A DNA stretch of 64,000 bases from Klebsiella oxytoca NBRC 105695 (GTDB taxonomy: Bacteria; Pseudomonadota; Gammaproteobacteria; Enterobacterales; Enterobacteriaceae): positions 124,001 through 188,000 of the forward strand of contig NZ_BCZK01000012.1 in NCBI RefSeq assembly GCF_001598695.1. Reading direction: 5' to 3'. The notes below the pieces were generated by a model that was given only the letters and a program-made list of their open reading frames with translations, was not told the origin of the DNA and did not search any database. Below are positions 16,419 through 25,957 of this stretch, piece by piece. How positions within the stretch are numbered: the first letter of the stretch is position 1; each line of letters opens with the position of its first letter. The position numbers were made by a program, and so were the translations under genes.

Positions 16419-16818
16419 TTAGCGTTCCTGCTGTGTAAACTGTGTCAGCGCTGCACCGCCTGCGCCACCTTCTGTTCTTTCCACCCTTCTTCCCTTTAAT
16501 CCTGTATTTCTGGTAAAAGCTCCAACATACGTCGCAATGAGCACATCCGTTGGATTAACTTCTCCATTAATAAGATACTGAATACCAGCATTTTCTGTTC
16601 CGCCCATCGCGCCAGTAACCTGCATTCCACCCGGCAGGTAGATTAGCCCCCGCTGAAGCCAACGTACCTGCATAAGCTTTATTCTCAGCAATTCCTCGCT
16701 GCCAGGCTTCACCAGAGGGGTTAACTGCACCATGCTCTCTGGCTTTCTCACCCTGGCTCCATTCGTTCCTACCCATCAGGTTATTCTCCACACTAATCCC
16801 AACTCTGTGGATGAATTT
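16419..16818 (-). pseudogene. Orphan CdiA C-terminal (VENN) toxin fragment, frameshifted
   Basis: Translation on the minus strand opens after a TAA at 16819-16821 and soon reads V-E-N-N-L-M-G-R-N-E-W (VENN at 16780-16791), the boundary motif of CdiA toxin regions. The frame then shifts: it reads ...E-N-K-A-Y-A-G-T-L-A-S-A-G, and removing one base from the C5 run at 16647-16651 restores L-I-Y-L-P-G-G-M-Q-V-T-G-A...N-A-G-I-Q-Y-L, the usual pretoxin sequence. It ends at 16419 without a recognisable toxin domain. It has no start codon of its own and no TPS domain, so it is a displaced cassette available only through recombination with cdiA. It begins 16 bp after the orphan immunity gene. Confidence 0.75.
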
Positions 16819-16834
16819 TTATCCTATCTTTGCT

Positions 16835-17077
16835 CTAAAATCCTTTTAGTTTGAATAGTCTGGCAATAATAAAAACCGCACCAGTGAAGATTCCAATCAC
16901 ACAACCAATTTTAATGGTTTTGAGTATATCGGCTTTTTTCAAATCAAAAGTTCCTGTTAGCATTCAAACTAAAACGTCTATAGACAAAGTTATACACAGG
17001 AAACTAACAATACCCCCAAGAATACAGGCGATAAATAGAATCAGCAGGTTTAATATTTTCTCATTGAAGGATTTCAT
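16835..17077 (-). pseudogene. Small two-helix membrane protein, candidate orphan immunity gene with in-frame TGA
   Basis: An 80-codon frame starts M-K-S-F-N-E-K-I-L-N-L-L and stops at TAG (16835-16837). It is interrupted by one TGA at codon 38 (16964-16966), followed directly by ATG. Each half carries one hydrophobic helix (residues 10-31 and 57-74), so the intact protein would be a small two-helix inner-membrane protein. Its ATG comes 1 bp after the stop of the preceding toxin-tail fragment, the spacing expected of a toxin-immunity pair. A membrane-embedded immunity protein would suit a toxin acting at the inner membrane. The AT-rich composition resembles cdiI genes. No family is recognised; the role is inferred from position. 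Confidence 0.55.
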
Positions 17078-17078
17078 T

Positions 17079-17454
17079 TCAATTTCTTCTCAATGATTGG
17101 TTCGAGTTTTTCCCGCCATATTCTGAAGAGAAAGATGCTCCTATGTCGCCAAAACTGCCTGGAATGTTACTCGGTGTAACTTCTTTTGAGATACCAAAGT
17201 CACCTTTAATCTCAGTATACTTTAGCATAATAGGATTAAACTTCGGATCCCAACCTGCTTTCCACCTAGTTTGCCCATGCATTTGTACCCCAAGAAATGC
17301 CTTTGCCTATACCATAACCAAACCCAGCACCAATACCATTTGTAATTGCGCCTGAACCTACGCCTGAAGGGAAACTGGCTGAGGCGGGATTCAGTACCGA
17401 CACGCCGGTCACGGTCAGCGTGGACCAGGGACGACTGGTGACAGAACCAGTCAA
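17079..17454 (-). pseudogene. Orphan CdiA toxin-tail fragment, frameshifted
   Basis: Two overlapping minus-strand frames form one interrupted toxin tail. The first reads ...F-P-S-G-V-G-S-G-A-I-T-N-G-I-G-A-G-F-G-Y-G-I-G...N-A-W-A-N then TAG (17266-17268). The second continues R-W-K-A-G-W-D-P-K-F-N-P...K-Y-T-E-I-K-G-D-F-G-I-S-K and ends at 17079. Removing one base at about 17266-17269 joins them. The glycine-rich start resembles CdiA/hemagglutinin C-terminal regions. It lies between cdiI and the orphan immunity candidate. The frame is open a little further upstream (to about 17490) without recognisable sequence. There is no VENN motif here, so its 5' part has been lost. Confidence 0.6.
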
Positions 17455-17504
17455 GGGCTGACGGGTAAAAAATCTCGGCTTTAACGCCGGAATTTTATAT
17501 ATCT

Positions 17505-17879
17505 CTAATTTTTTATACCCAGACGAATTATGTCTGTTGGAAATAGAGGTTGTAATATCAATTCATTGTTAAAAATGAACAGCTTAGGAGATAAAGCTGT
17601 AACGTCATAAATATTTTCAGCAACCAATACTAGGTTAGTTCTAAAAACAGGAATGTTAATGTTATCCACAAAAACAAACACATCATGTTTTTTATTATAA
17701 CAATCGGATATGAGATGATTTATATCTTCATAATCTGAATAGTTAAAATCATCCCACAATAAGTTCCCATTAATAAATGGGAACTTATACAAAATATTAA
17801 GCGCATCCTTCTCTCTCTGTCCTTCAAGCACTTCGAAATCAGCACCAAGGGCCTCTTTACACTCATCAAATAAATTCAT
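17505..17879 (-). CDS. cdiI: CdiI immunity protein
   Basis: A 124-residue soluble acidic protein encoded 4 bp downstream of cdiA, the fixed position of the immunity gene in CDI loci. No family was recognised: it has no signal peptide and no membrane segment, and is rich in Asp, Asn and aromatic residues (M-N-L-F-D-E-C-K-E-A-L-G-A-D-F-E). Its composition is clearly more AT-rich than the cdiA core, as expected for an exchangeable toxin-immunity module. It should bind and neutralise the C-terminal toxin of the cognate CdiA in the cytosol of siblings. The function rests on position. Confidence 0.8.
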   Translation of the reverse strand: MNLFDECKEALGADFEVLEGQREKDALNILYKFPFINGNLLWDDFNYSDYEDINHLISDCYNKKHDVFVFVDNINIPVFRTNLVLVAENIYDVTALSPKLFIFNNELILQPLFPTDIIRLGIKN

Positions 17880-17883
17880 TTTT

Positions 17884-20800
17884 CTACCTATTCAACTGTT
17901 TCAATATGGTTTCAAACGCTTTTTCATTACCTTCAAATGGTATAACCTGCTTGACTGCTTTGCCCGGCCCTTTCCCTTGAGAGTAATCCCATACGTTGAT
18001 GTGCGTTCCCTTTTCAGGATCATAATCAACACGCCAACCAACCTTACCATCATTAGATTGCCGTCCAATTATTTTTCCATTCCCAGCACTCACTTCTAGT
18101 CGCCCAATTACAGGCTTAGAGTCAGCACCCAAATTACCCACAATATTTAGCGCCTTATTTCGAGCATTTTCCCAGTTTTTTTCAGATTTTAATATTGTTT
18201 CAATTCGAGTCGCTGGACTTGGTACTTTCCTCCCTGGCAACATAATGCCTGCCAGCAGCCCGCCCGTTGCTTCCAGTGCAGCTTGATTCCCGCCAGCCGC
18301 CTGTTTAACCGTATCCGCAACCGCAGACCAGGTTTCACCCTGCATCAGCGTGGTAACAGTATCCGCCAGCGCCTGATTCTTCCCGGCCAGGTCGCTCATC
18401 GCTTTACTGCAGTAACTGTCACCCACAGCACAGGAAGCCAGCACCATGGCCGCATCAGCAGCATAGTCAACAGAACCTAATGCCGCATCGCCGGTATCAG
18501 CAAGGCCATTGATAATGGCGTTCGCGATGGCAGAAGTGGTGCCTTCACCCAGCTTTTCCCTGACCTGATTTTTCAGGGATTCAGCAGCCTGTTTCGCCGC
18601 TTCTCGGGCCTTATCACCGCTCAGCGAGTTATTCTCAACCGCGTTCTTCCCGGCCTGCGCCCCCGCGACCGCATCCCCGCTGCTGCCTCCGCTAAGCCCC
18701 CCCATCAGTCCCGCCGCCAGCGTACTCAGCGCGCTTATCGTCGACTTCTGCTCATCCGACAGCTCTTCTGTCTTAACATCCGGATAATATTCTGCCGCTA
18801 TCCAGCGCCCCAGCAGTTCGCCGCTCACCGCGCCTGCCGCCCCCGCCAGCGCGCTGTTATTTCCCGATGCCGCCGCTATCGCTCCCCACACCGCGTGCGC
18901 CATCGCATTGGCTTCCACATTCACCTTGCCTGTCGCGCTGTCCGTCGTCTGGCTGTGAATGATTTCCGCCACATACGGACTCACTGCGCCGCTCGCCGCC
19001 TGCGCCAGGTTGCCGCCCGCCAGACCCTCCATCGCCGCCGTTATCGCCTGCGCCACCTTCTGGTACTTTCCGCCCGTATCGTAGTCCGCCGTCGCCGTCC
19101 GGCTCACCTGCGCGCTGATTTGTTCCTCGCTCGGATGGGCATTCCCTCCCGCTACCAGCATCTCCCGTGCCGCTGCCCGCGCAGCCGGGTCGCTCTGCGC
19201 CGCCTGCGCGTTCAGCTTGCCCTGCGTCACGAGCACATCACTCACCTGGCGACCTGTTTCACCTATCTTCTGCGCCACCGCCAGCCGGTTCTGCTCTTTC
19301 TCCTTATCAAATATCGGACTCAACGTTTGGTTCGCATGCGCCGCATCCCGGCTTAACCTCGTCACGTCTTGCTGCTGACTCGTGCCGTCGCGGATAACGA
19401 TACTGCCCTCGCTTACCGCCGCCCGCGTCAGCGAACTGTCGCTGCCGCTGCCGTTCGCACCCATCAGCAGACCGCTGGCCGCATTCCCCAGGAACTGCCC
19501 CGCCACGCTACCGCTCGTGCTCGCCCCCACGCTCTGCTGCTCCACGCTGTACTCGGCAGAGTTTTTAATATCCCGGAAACCCAGCGTCCCGGTATCCAAG
19601 CGGTTCAGCTCCGCCGCCGTGCTCGCCAGCACGCTGCCATTCAGTTGCGTATGCCCGCCCACCTTCACATCAAAACCGCCCTCGCCGGCAAAAATCCCCG
19701 TTTGCGCCTCCACCGATGCCCAGGTGCTGTGCATTTTGCTCTGGCTCAGGTTGAGAGAGCCCGAACCGCCGCCCATGCTGCCGCTCGCCCCCACGCTGCC
19801 GCTACGCTGCTTCGAATCGTAGTTATCGCTGTCCTGTTCGCTACTCAGCGTCAGGTTACGCCCGACGTCCATTGTCACCTGATGGCCGCTCACCTGCGCC
19901 CCGGTCAGCGTCATATCGCGACCGCTGACGATAGTCACCCGTTCCCCGGCGCTGAGGGGCGTTTCGTTATGCATCAGGCTGTTGCCCTTCTCGTGGCCCT
20001 TCGCGGCATTGGCGCTGGCGCTGACCGTCAACCCGTTCGCGCCCTGACCGAAGTTAATACCGACGCCAAACGAACTCCCATGGCTCTCGTTTTTACCGCT
20101 CAGGGTGCTGACGTTCTCCGCAGAGAATAAATTCACATCGCGCGCGGCATTGAGTAACGCGCTGCCGCCGGCTTGCAGCTGGCTGCCCTCAACGTTGATA
20201 TCCGCCTCAGTGGCGATAATGCTGAGATTGGTGCCGGCCATCAGGCTACTGCCGCGGCTGGTGTTCTGCGTTTGTCGCTGAGTGGATTTCGATGACTGGC
20301 TACCCCAGGAAAGGTTGACCCCTATCATGCTCTCCGGACTGGAATCCGCAGTCTGCATCTGCGATGCCTGATACGCCTGTACGCCCGATAATGCCGACTG
20401 CAGCCCGCTCAGCGCGGCGAGACGGCCATTGCTCTCGGTGCTGGCCTGGTTAGCGCTGGAAACCGCGGTATTAATGGCGCTGCCCACCATCCCGGATAAC
20501 GCCAGCGTCAGGCCGCTGGTTTTCTGTTCCACGGTATGGGTCTGGGTGCTCTGGTTTTCCGCTGCCAGAATATTCACGGTTTTACCGGTCAACGCCATAT
20601 TGTTGCCGGCCACCATGTCAGATCCCTGAATCGTCAACACATTACCGGCGCTCAGGCTAAGGTTGCCCTGTGAGCTTCCGACGGTACTGGCGGCGCTACT
20701 CAGCGTTGTCGTCACGTCGGTGGCTTTCAGCGACGAACTGCCGACGCTGAAGCCAACACCGCCAGTGCCGGAAAAGCCGCTATGTTTCTCTTTACGTAGA

Positions 20801-23800
20801 TGGTTTTCCTGGCGACTCTCCTCGGCGGTGGCGATGGTCAGGTTACGCCCCGCCACAAGGTTGACGTCCTGGGTGCCGGCAACACTGCTGCCGGACACCA
20901 GCAGGTCGCGCCCGGCCTGCATCACAATACTGTCACCGCTAAAATTGCTGCCGATGGCGTTCTGCGCCCACACTTCATCGTGAGTGGTGAGCGAGCGGTG
21001 AGCCAGCAGGCCGCTGCTGCTTTGATGGTTGTTTTCCGTCAGATGCCATGAGGACTCGCCGCTGCTGAGGTTAATGTCATTGCCGGCGGCAACCGTCAGG
21101 CTGCTGGTTGCCGTCACGCTGGCGGCGCAGGCATGAATATCGTGGACGGCGGACAGCGCAACCGCGCCGCCATTAATTTGCGTGCCGATATCGCTACGCT
21201 GGGTCAAAGAACGATCGTTGCCTTTCCCCCAATTTCCGCTTTCGCTGTGGGTAGTGGCGAGCGTCCGCAGGTTGAGATCGTTGCCGGCGATAATCTTCGT
21301 CTGGCTGCCCGCCGCGCTGTTACTCACCATGCTTGCCGTCAGATTAATGTTATGTAACGCCTGCAGCCCCAGCTGGCCGTTTTCATTCTGGACATAAATC
21401 CCCGCAGGCCGATCGAGGCTGATGTTACCTGGGCCGCCGCCGAGGGTGCTGGCGCTGTTGAGATCACGCCCGGCTTGCGCGATCAGGCTATCGCCGCCCT
21501 GCAGCGTTCCGCCAATATTGTTGATATCAGTACGCGCGTTTAGCGTGAGCTGGTTGCCGCCGATATAGCCGCTGTTATGAATGTTTTCCGCGGTTAGTTG
21601 CGTCACGCCGCGGCTGTGGATGTGCCCGCTGTTGGTCACATCACGGCTCACACTGAGCGCCACGTTTTCACCGCCGAGCAACGCGCCGCTGCCATCAAGA
21701 TCGCCCGCTTTAACCCGCGCATAAGCCTGCGGCACCAGCACATGCCGCACAGAGCCATCCGCTAGCGTGACCTCTCTGGCGACCAGCCAGACCATATCGC
21801 TGGTCAGCAGCGCCATCTGCGCTGGCGTCAGCGCCACCCCGACCGTCAGGTTGTACTGTTTGGCGAAGGCGACGCCCGCGTCCATCAGCGCCCGGTACTG
21901 CTCTTCATCGTTACTGTAGCCCTGGAGGTAGCGCTCGCCGCTCAGTTTAACGATCTGCTCACGCACCAGCCGCTGTTCGTAATAGCCGTCGCCAAGCCGC
22001 TTCATCGCCTGATCAACGCCCAGCTGATTTTGCATGTAGTCGCTGGCGAGCCACGCTTTACCGTTGGTAAAACGCGGATCGGTTTCCACCAGATAGCCTG
22101 CTTTAGCCTGTGGATCGATCTGATACAGACTGCTGACAGGAAGACGGGTATCCGGCGTGACGAGGCGAATAACCGTTCCGTCAGCGTTAACCGGCGTCAC
22201 TTCCACCAGTCGTCCGGCAGGTAGTTCACCTGGCTCATCGGCGCGATCGCGCGGGGTAATCACACTGCTATGGCCATCAATTTGGGTATTGCCCTGCCAC
22301 TTTATGGTTTGCAGATCGATAGTCTGAACCGTGGGCGTCGGTTCATATTCGCTACTTTTTTTCCCCTGGCTGGTTTTGGTGCCGCCAAACGGGCGGCTGG
22401 TCTTTTTCTCATACCAACGAGTCTGGGTACCGACGTCGGTGGTCACCCGTTTACCGGTCGTGGCGACGTTGTTTAGTTCGCTAATCACGCCACCGAGCGC
22501 TCCCCCGGCGATAATCTGGCTGTCGTAGTTATTCAGCTTATCGCTGTTGATGATGAGCCGGCCGCCGGAGAGGATTTTGCCGGGATCGCTTTCCACCACC
22601 TGCGTTTCCACAACGGTACGCTGGTACTGATATTCATAGAACTCATCGCCACGGCTACTGTCCGGCATGATGGCGTCGTGAACGCCGTATTTGTTTTTAT
22701 AGCTGGTATCGACCAGCGACCAGTCGAAGCGCTGTACCGATCCTTTCAGCGCCGCTTCATGGCGCCATGACTGCTCGACCATCACATCTTTCGTCACCAG
22801 ATGGTCGTTGTAGTTATTGATTTGTTGGATATCGATCGCCATATCACCGGCGGACTCAAGCGTTGCGCTGTGGTTATTAAAGACTCCCGCCCGGCCGCTG
22901 AGCGAACCGTCTTCGGCAAGTTGGCCGCCAATGGTAAGCGTACCGTCGCTGTAGATCAGCGCGTGATCCTGGTTATTGAGCGTGCCGACGCCCATTGCCA
23001 GCAATGCTCGTGCAGCAATCGTCGCCGCCACGCCGTTCTCCGCGGCGTTAGTCAGCGTTGCCACCTGCAGCGCGACGGCGTCGCCGTACAGGCGCCCGCT
23101 CCCGATATTGGTTAACGTCGTGGCGACAATATGGGTTAAACCACCGTCAATCAGTCCCCGATTGACCAACTCGCCGTTGACCGTAAAATGGTTCTCGCCA
23201 GCGCTGATTTCACCTTCCTGACGGTTATCCAGCTTCGCCACATAGAGATTGAGCACCTGGCCAACGCTGATAACACCCTGATTAATCAGTCCCAAACCGG
23301 AGAGATTCCACTGCAGGTTGCCGTTGGCGATGATCCTCCCGGCGTGATGAAACGCCTGACGCAACGTTAGTGACATATCGCCCTGAGAGAGCACCTCGCC
23401 ATCGCCGCTGAGGGAATCGGCATCGAGAATAAGTTTGCTCGCGGCAAGTAGCGTCCCGCCCGTATTAGCCAGCACCAGGTTGACGCCTGCTATATCCAGA
23501 GCGGCGGCGGAGACGATCTGCCCCTGCCGGTTATCCAGCCCCCGATTGTGGATGGTGATGTTCAGGTTACCGCCGGACTGCAGTTCTCCCTGACGGTTAT
23601 CAACAGCGGCGCTCTGAATACGCAGGGCATCAACGGCGGTAATTGTGCCCTGCTGATTATCCAGCAAACCGCTCGTCGTCAGGTTGACGCTGCCCCGCTG
23701 CGCCGAGCCAACCTGCCCGTGACGATTGTTAAGATTTTGAGCCCGTAGCCGGATGTCGCCGCTGGCGATGATATTCCCCTGCGAGTTATCCACCCCATGG

Positions 23801-25869
23801 CGCGCAGTGAGCTGAACGTCGCCCTGCGCCGCGCTGATTTTTCCGCCATGGTTGATCAGATTGTCGGCGTCAAGCTTGATATTGCCATTTGCGGCAAGAA
23901 CGCCTTCGCGGTTATCCAGCCCTCCTTCAGAGCTCATGGCCAGGTCGCCCTGCGCCGCAATCAATTGCCCATGCTGGTTCCGAAGGCTTGCTACTTGTAG
24001 AGAAAGGCTACCGCCAGCAACGATATTCCCTTGTGAATTTTCCAGCTCATGACGCGTAGTGAGCTGAGCATTGCCTTGCGTCGTGCTGATCTTACCGCTG
24101 CGATTATTAATGTTATCGGAGTACAAAACGATATTGCCGTTAGCGGCAATAGTGCCTTCGCCGTTGTCCAGCACGCCATCGCTGGTAATCGACATGCCGC
24201 CGCTGCCGGTATGCAACAGCGTTCCGTTTTGATTGAGCAACTGGCTGGTGCTGAGCGTCAATGCATGGCTGTTGCTGGCGATCTCACCGCCGTGGTTATC
24301 CAATCCCGCGCAAAAATCAAGGCGTAGATCGTCCTCGCCCGTCTGCTGGATTACGCCCTGCTGGTTATCCAGCGCCATTGCTTTCAGCTCAAGCTGGCTG
24401 GCCGTCAACAGGCCACTGTGGTTTTTGAGTTTGCCGCTGGCGGCCAACTGGAGTTTTTCGCTGGCCGCCACCACCGCATCTCGGGTTGTGATATCGCCGG
24501 ACGCGGCGCTGACCACAATCCGCGCCCCCGAGGTTCGACTGTTATCAAGATCCACTGCCCTGCCCTGCGCCGTCAGCGTCCCTGCCGCCATATTGCGGCC
24601 ATTCAACGCCAGCGAAGTCTGGCTATTCAGCGTCAGCGCGCCGCTGCTGGCGGAAGAACCATCGCTATTTAATCCGGCGGCGAGCGTGCTATTTTGCGCG
24701 CTACGCAAAGTGCTGGCGGCAATCCGCGTATCACCTTGCGCGGCGATAATGCCGTCATTGGTTAGCGTCGCGCTGGCCGTCACCAGGCTATCTTTTCCGG
24801 CGTACAACTGGCCCTGATTGTGAAGATCGCCCTTAACGGATAGTTGCAGATTCTGTGCGGACTGAATCACGCTGCTGTTGCTGAGCGCGCCATCAGCGCT
24901 GATTGCTACGTCCCCCGCCGCCGCGCCGATATTGCCGGCATTGTGAACGCCTACGCCTCGCTCGGTACCGACAAGACGAATTTTATGGGCGTACATCCCA
25001 CCTAGCGCGCTGACGTCTATCGCCACCGCTGGCGCCGCACTGCCGTCGGATGATTTTGCCGTCGTCAGACTGTGCGCCGCATCGATCTGATTACGCCCTG
25101 CAGTAACCTTTAGCTCCTGCGCCCAAACCCCGGCGTTGATTTTCACCGCGCGGGCGAGCAGGTCGGTGCTGTCTACCGAGCTCGCATCAAGCCCGCCTCC
25201 CTGTACGATAATTTCGCCGCGATTGACATCGTAACCGCTAATCTGCCCGTTGCTGTACTGCACCTGACCTGTCGTCAGCGTCGCGCGGTTGGCATTGATA
25301 AACCCGCAGCCGTCGCAGCTAATTCCGCCAGGGTTAGCTATCACCACCTGCGCTTTCTGCCCGGCAACCTCGATATAGCCATTCAGCCGGCTCGGATCAC
25401 GGGTATTCACCTCGTTGAGGATCACTCTGGCTTCCCCTTTCGCCAGATTCGGGTTACCGGCGACCATCCCGGCCAGTTGGGTTGAAGTGCTGGCGTGGCT
25501 GTTATTCAGCACCACGCCGCGCCCATCGACGTCAAACTGGCTGTAGACGTTGCGCGAAACGCCTGCGCCACTCGGTGTCTGAATATTGACCTGCGGAGTG
25601 CCATTGGCGCTATTGGCGATCTGCGGTTGCTGGCCGCCGGGCGCATGGTTATCGGCGACAATCGCTGCCTTAGCCGGGGTGAGACAGGAAAACGCGAGCA
25701 GAAACCCAAAGGCCAGCGGCGCCAGGATGGACGTCAGCGTCGACCCGGTTCGCGCGTCGGCGCCAGATTGCGGCGACACGCCCGCCCGATGAGAGCGGGT
25801 CGTTTCCGCCACCACTATCAGCATCCCGCGAGCCTTATTAAATACGATTCGATAAAAGCGTTTATTCAT
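17884..25869 (-). CDS. cdiA: CdiA-type contact-dependent inhibition toxin / filamentous hemagglutinin
   Basis: A 2,661-residue exoprotein. Domains in order: extended signal peptide (M-N-K-R-F-Y-R-I-V-F-N-K; hydrophobic segment about residues 46-63, likely cleavage after A-K-A at 67-69); TPS secretion domain with N-P-N-L (139-142) and N-P-G-G (179-182); long FHA-1 beta-helix repeats; a middle non-repeat region (about 1060-1380, with L-P-V-S-S-L-Y and Y-L-V-E-T-D-P-R-F-T) in the place of the receptor-binding region; further hemagglutinin repeats; then a pretoxin region and the VENN motif at 2411-2414. The 251-residue CdiA-CT ends in a basic domain of about 95 residues containing G-W-R-V-D-Y-D-P-E-K-G-T-H-I-N-V. 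That domain looks like a nuclease-type toxin, but I cannot name its family. CdiB exports it. The frame is intact. Confidence 0.92.
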   Translation of the reverse strand: MNKRFYRIVFNKARGMLIVVAETTRSHRAGVSPQSGADARTGSTLTSILAPLAFGFLLAFSCLTPAKAAIVADNHAPGGQQPQIANSANGTPQVNIQTPSGAGVSRNVYSQFDVDGRGVVLNNSHASTSTQLAGMVAGNPNLAKGEARVILNEVNTRDPSRLNGYIEVAGQKAQVVIANPGGISCDGCGFINANRATLTTGQVQYSNGQISGYDVNRGEIIVQGGGLDASSVDSTDLLARAVKINAGVWAQELKVTAGRNQIDAAHSLTTAKSSDGSAAPAVAIDVSALGGMYAHKIRLVGTERGVGVHNAGNIGAAAGDVAISADGALSNSSVIQSAQNLQLSVKGDLHNQGQLYAGKDSLVTASATLTNDGIIAAQGDTRIAASTLRSAQNSTLAAGLNSDGSSASSGALTLNSQTSLALNGRNMAAGTLTAQGRAVDLDNSRTSGARIVVSAASGDITTRDAVVAASEKLQLAASGKLKNHSGLLTASQLELKAMALDNQQGVIQQTGEDDLRLDFCAGLDNHGGEIASNSHALTLSTSQLLNQNGTLLHTGSGGMSITSDGVLDNGEGTIAANGNIVLYSDNINNRSGKISTTQGNAQLTTRHELENSQGNIVAGGSLSLQVASLRNQHGQLIAAQGDLAMSSEGGLDNREGVLAANGNIKLDADNLINHGGKISAAQGDVQLTARHGVDNSQGNIIASGDIRLRAQNLNNRHGQVGSAQRGSVNLTTSGLLDNQQGTITAVDALRIQSAAVDNRQGELQSGGNLNITIHNRGLDNRQGQIVSAAALDIAGVNLVLANTGGTLLAASKLILDADSLSGDGEVLSQGDMSLTLRQAFHHAGRIIANGNLQWNLSGLGLINQGVISVGQVLNLYVAKLDNRQEGEISAGENHFTVNGELVNRGLIDGGLTHIVATTLTNIGSGRLYGDAVALQVATLTNAAENGVAATIAARALLAMGVGTLNNQDHALIYSDGTLTIGGQLAEDGSLSGRAGVFNNHSATLESAGDMAIDIQQINNYNDHLVTKDVMVEQSWRHEAALKGSVQRFDWSLVDTSYKNKYGVHDAIMPDSSRGDEFYEYQYQRTVVETQVVESDPGKILSGGRLIINSDKLNNYDSQIIAGGALGGVISELNNVATTGKRVTTDVGTQTRWYEKKTSRPFGGTKTSQGKKSSEYEPTPTVQTIDLQTIKWQGNTQIDGHSSVITPRDRADEPGELPAGRLVEVTPVNADGTVIRLVTPDTRLPVSSLYQIDPQAKAGYLVETDPRFTNGKAWLASDYMQNQLGVDQAMKRLGDGYYEQRLVREQIVKLSGERYLQGYSNDEEQYRALMDAGVAFAKQYNLTVGVALTPAQMALLTSDMVWLVAREVTLADGSVRHVLVPQAYARVKAGDLDGSGALLGGENVALSVSRDVTNSGHIHSRGVTQLTAENIHNSGYIGGNQLTLNARTDINNIGGTLQGGDSLIAQAGRDLNSASTLGGGPGNISLDRPAGIYVQNENGQLGLQALHNINLTASMVSNSAAGSQTKIIAGNDLNLRTLATTHSESGNWGKGNDRSLTQRSDIGTQINGGAVALSAVHDIHACAASVTATSSLTVAAGNDINLSSGESSWHLTENNHQSSSGLLAHRSLTTHDEVWAQNAIGSNFSGDSIVMQAGRDLLVSGSSVAGTQDVNLVAGRNLTIATAEESRQENHLRKEKHSGFSGTGGVGFSVGSSSLKATDVTTTLSSAASTVGSSQGNLSLSAGNVLTIQGSDMVAGNNMALTGKTVNILAAENQSTQTHTVEQKTSGLTLALSGMVGSAINTAVSSANQASTESNGRLAALSGLQSALSGVQAYQASQMQTADSSPESMIGVNLSWGSQSSKSTQRQTQNTSRGSSLMAGTNLSIIATEADINVEGSQLQAGGSALLNAARDVNLFSAENVSTLSGKNESHGSSFGVGINFGQGANGLTVSASANAAKGHEKGNSLMHNETPLSAGERVTIVSGRDMTLTGAQVSGHQVTMDVGRNLTLSSEQDSDNYDSKQRSGSVGASGSMGGGSGSLNLSQSKMHSTWASVEAQTGIFAGEGGFDVKVGGHTQLNGSVLASTAAELNRLDTGTLGFRDIKNSAEYSVEQQSVGASTSGSVAGQFLGNAASGLLMGANGSGSDSSLTRAAVSEGSIVIRDGTSQQQDVTRLSRDAAHANQTLSPIFDKEKEQNRLAVAQKIGETGRQVSDVLVTQGKLNAQAAQSDPAARAAAREMLVAGGNAHPSEEQISAQVSRTATADYDTGGKYQKVAQAITAAMEGLAGGNLAQAASGAVSPYVAEIIHSQTTDSATGKVNVEANAMAHAVWGAIAAASGNNSALAGAAGAVSGELLGRWIAAEYYPDVKTEELSDEQKSTISALSTLAAGLMGGLSGGSSGDAVAGAQAGKNAVENNSLSGDKAREAAKQAAESLKNQVREKLGEGTTSAIANAIINGLADTGDAALGSVDYAADAAMVLASCAVGDSYCSKAMSDLAGKNQALADTVTTLMQGETWSAVADTVKQAAGGNQAALEATGGLLAGIMLPGRKVPSPATRIETILKSEKNWENARNKALNIVGNLGADSKPVIGRLEVSAGNGKIIGRQSNDGKVGWRVDYDPEKGTHINVWDYSQGKGPGKAVKQVIPFEGNEKAFETILKQLNR

Positions 25870-25957
25870 TGCCGTTACTCGTCATCCGTTGTTCACCGCG
25901 GCGCGGAAAATCATCCCTGTGCGCAGCACGCGCCGCCGGACGGCGCGTGAGTAAAAG

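Noticed and set aside
16851-17096. Plus-strand 81-codon frame in the orphan-cassette region
   Set aside because: The opposite strand encodes a better candidate, a two-helix protein starting 1 bp after a toxin-tail stop; the plus frame has no ribosome site.
22000-25000. Periodic sequence in cdiA considered as a tandem repeat array or CRISPR
   Set aside because: The periodicity comes from FHA beta-helix protein repeats in a continuous reading frame; DNA copies are not identical and there are no spacers.
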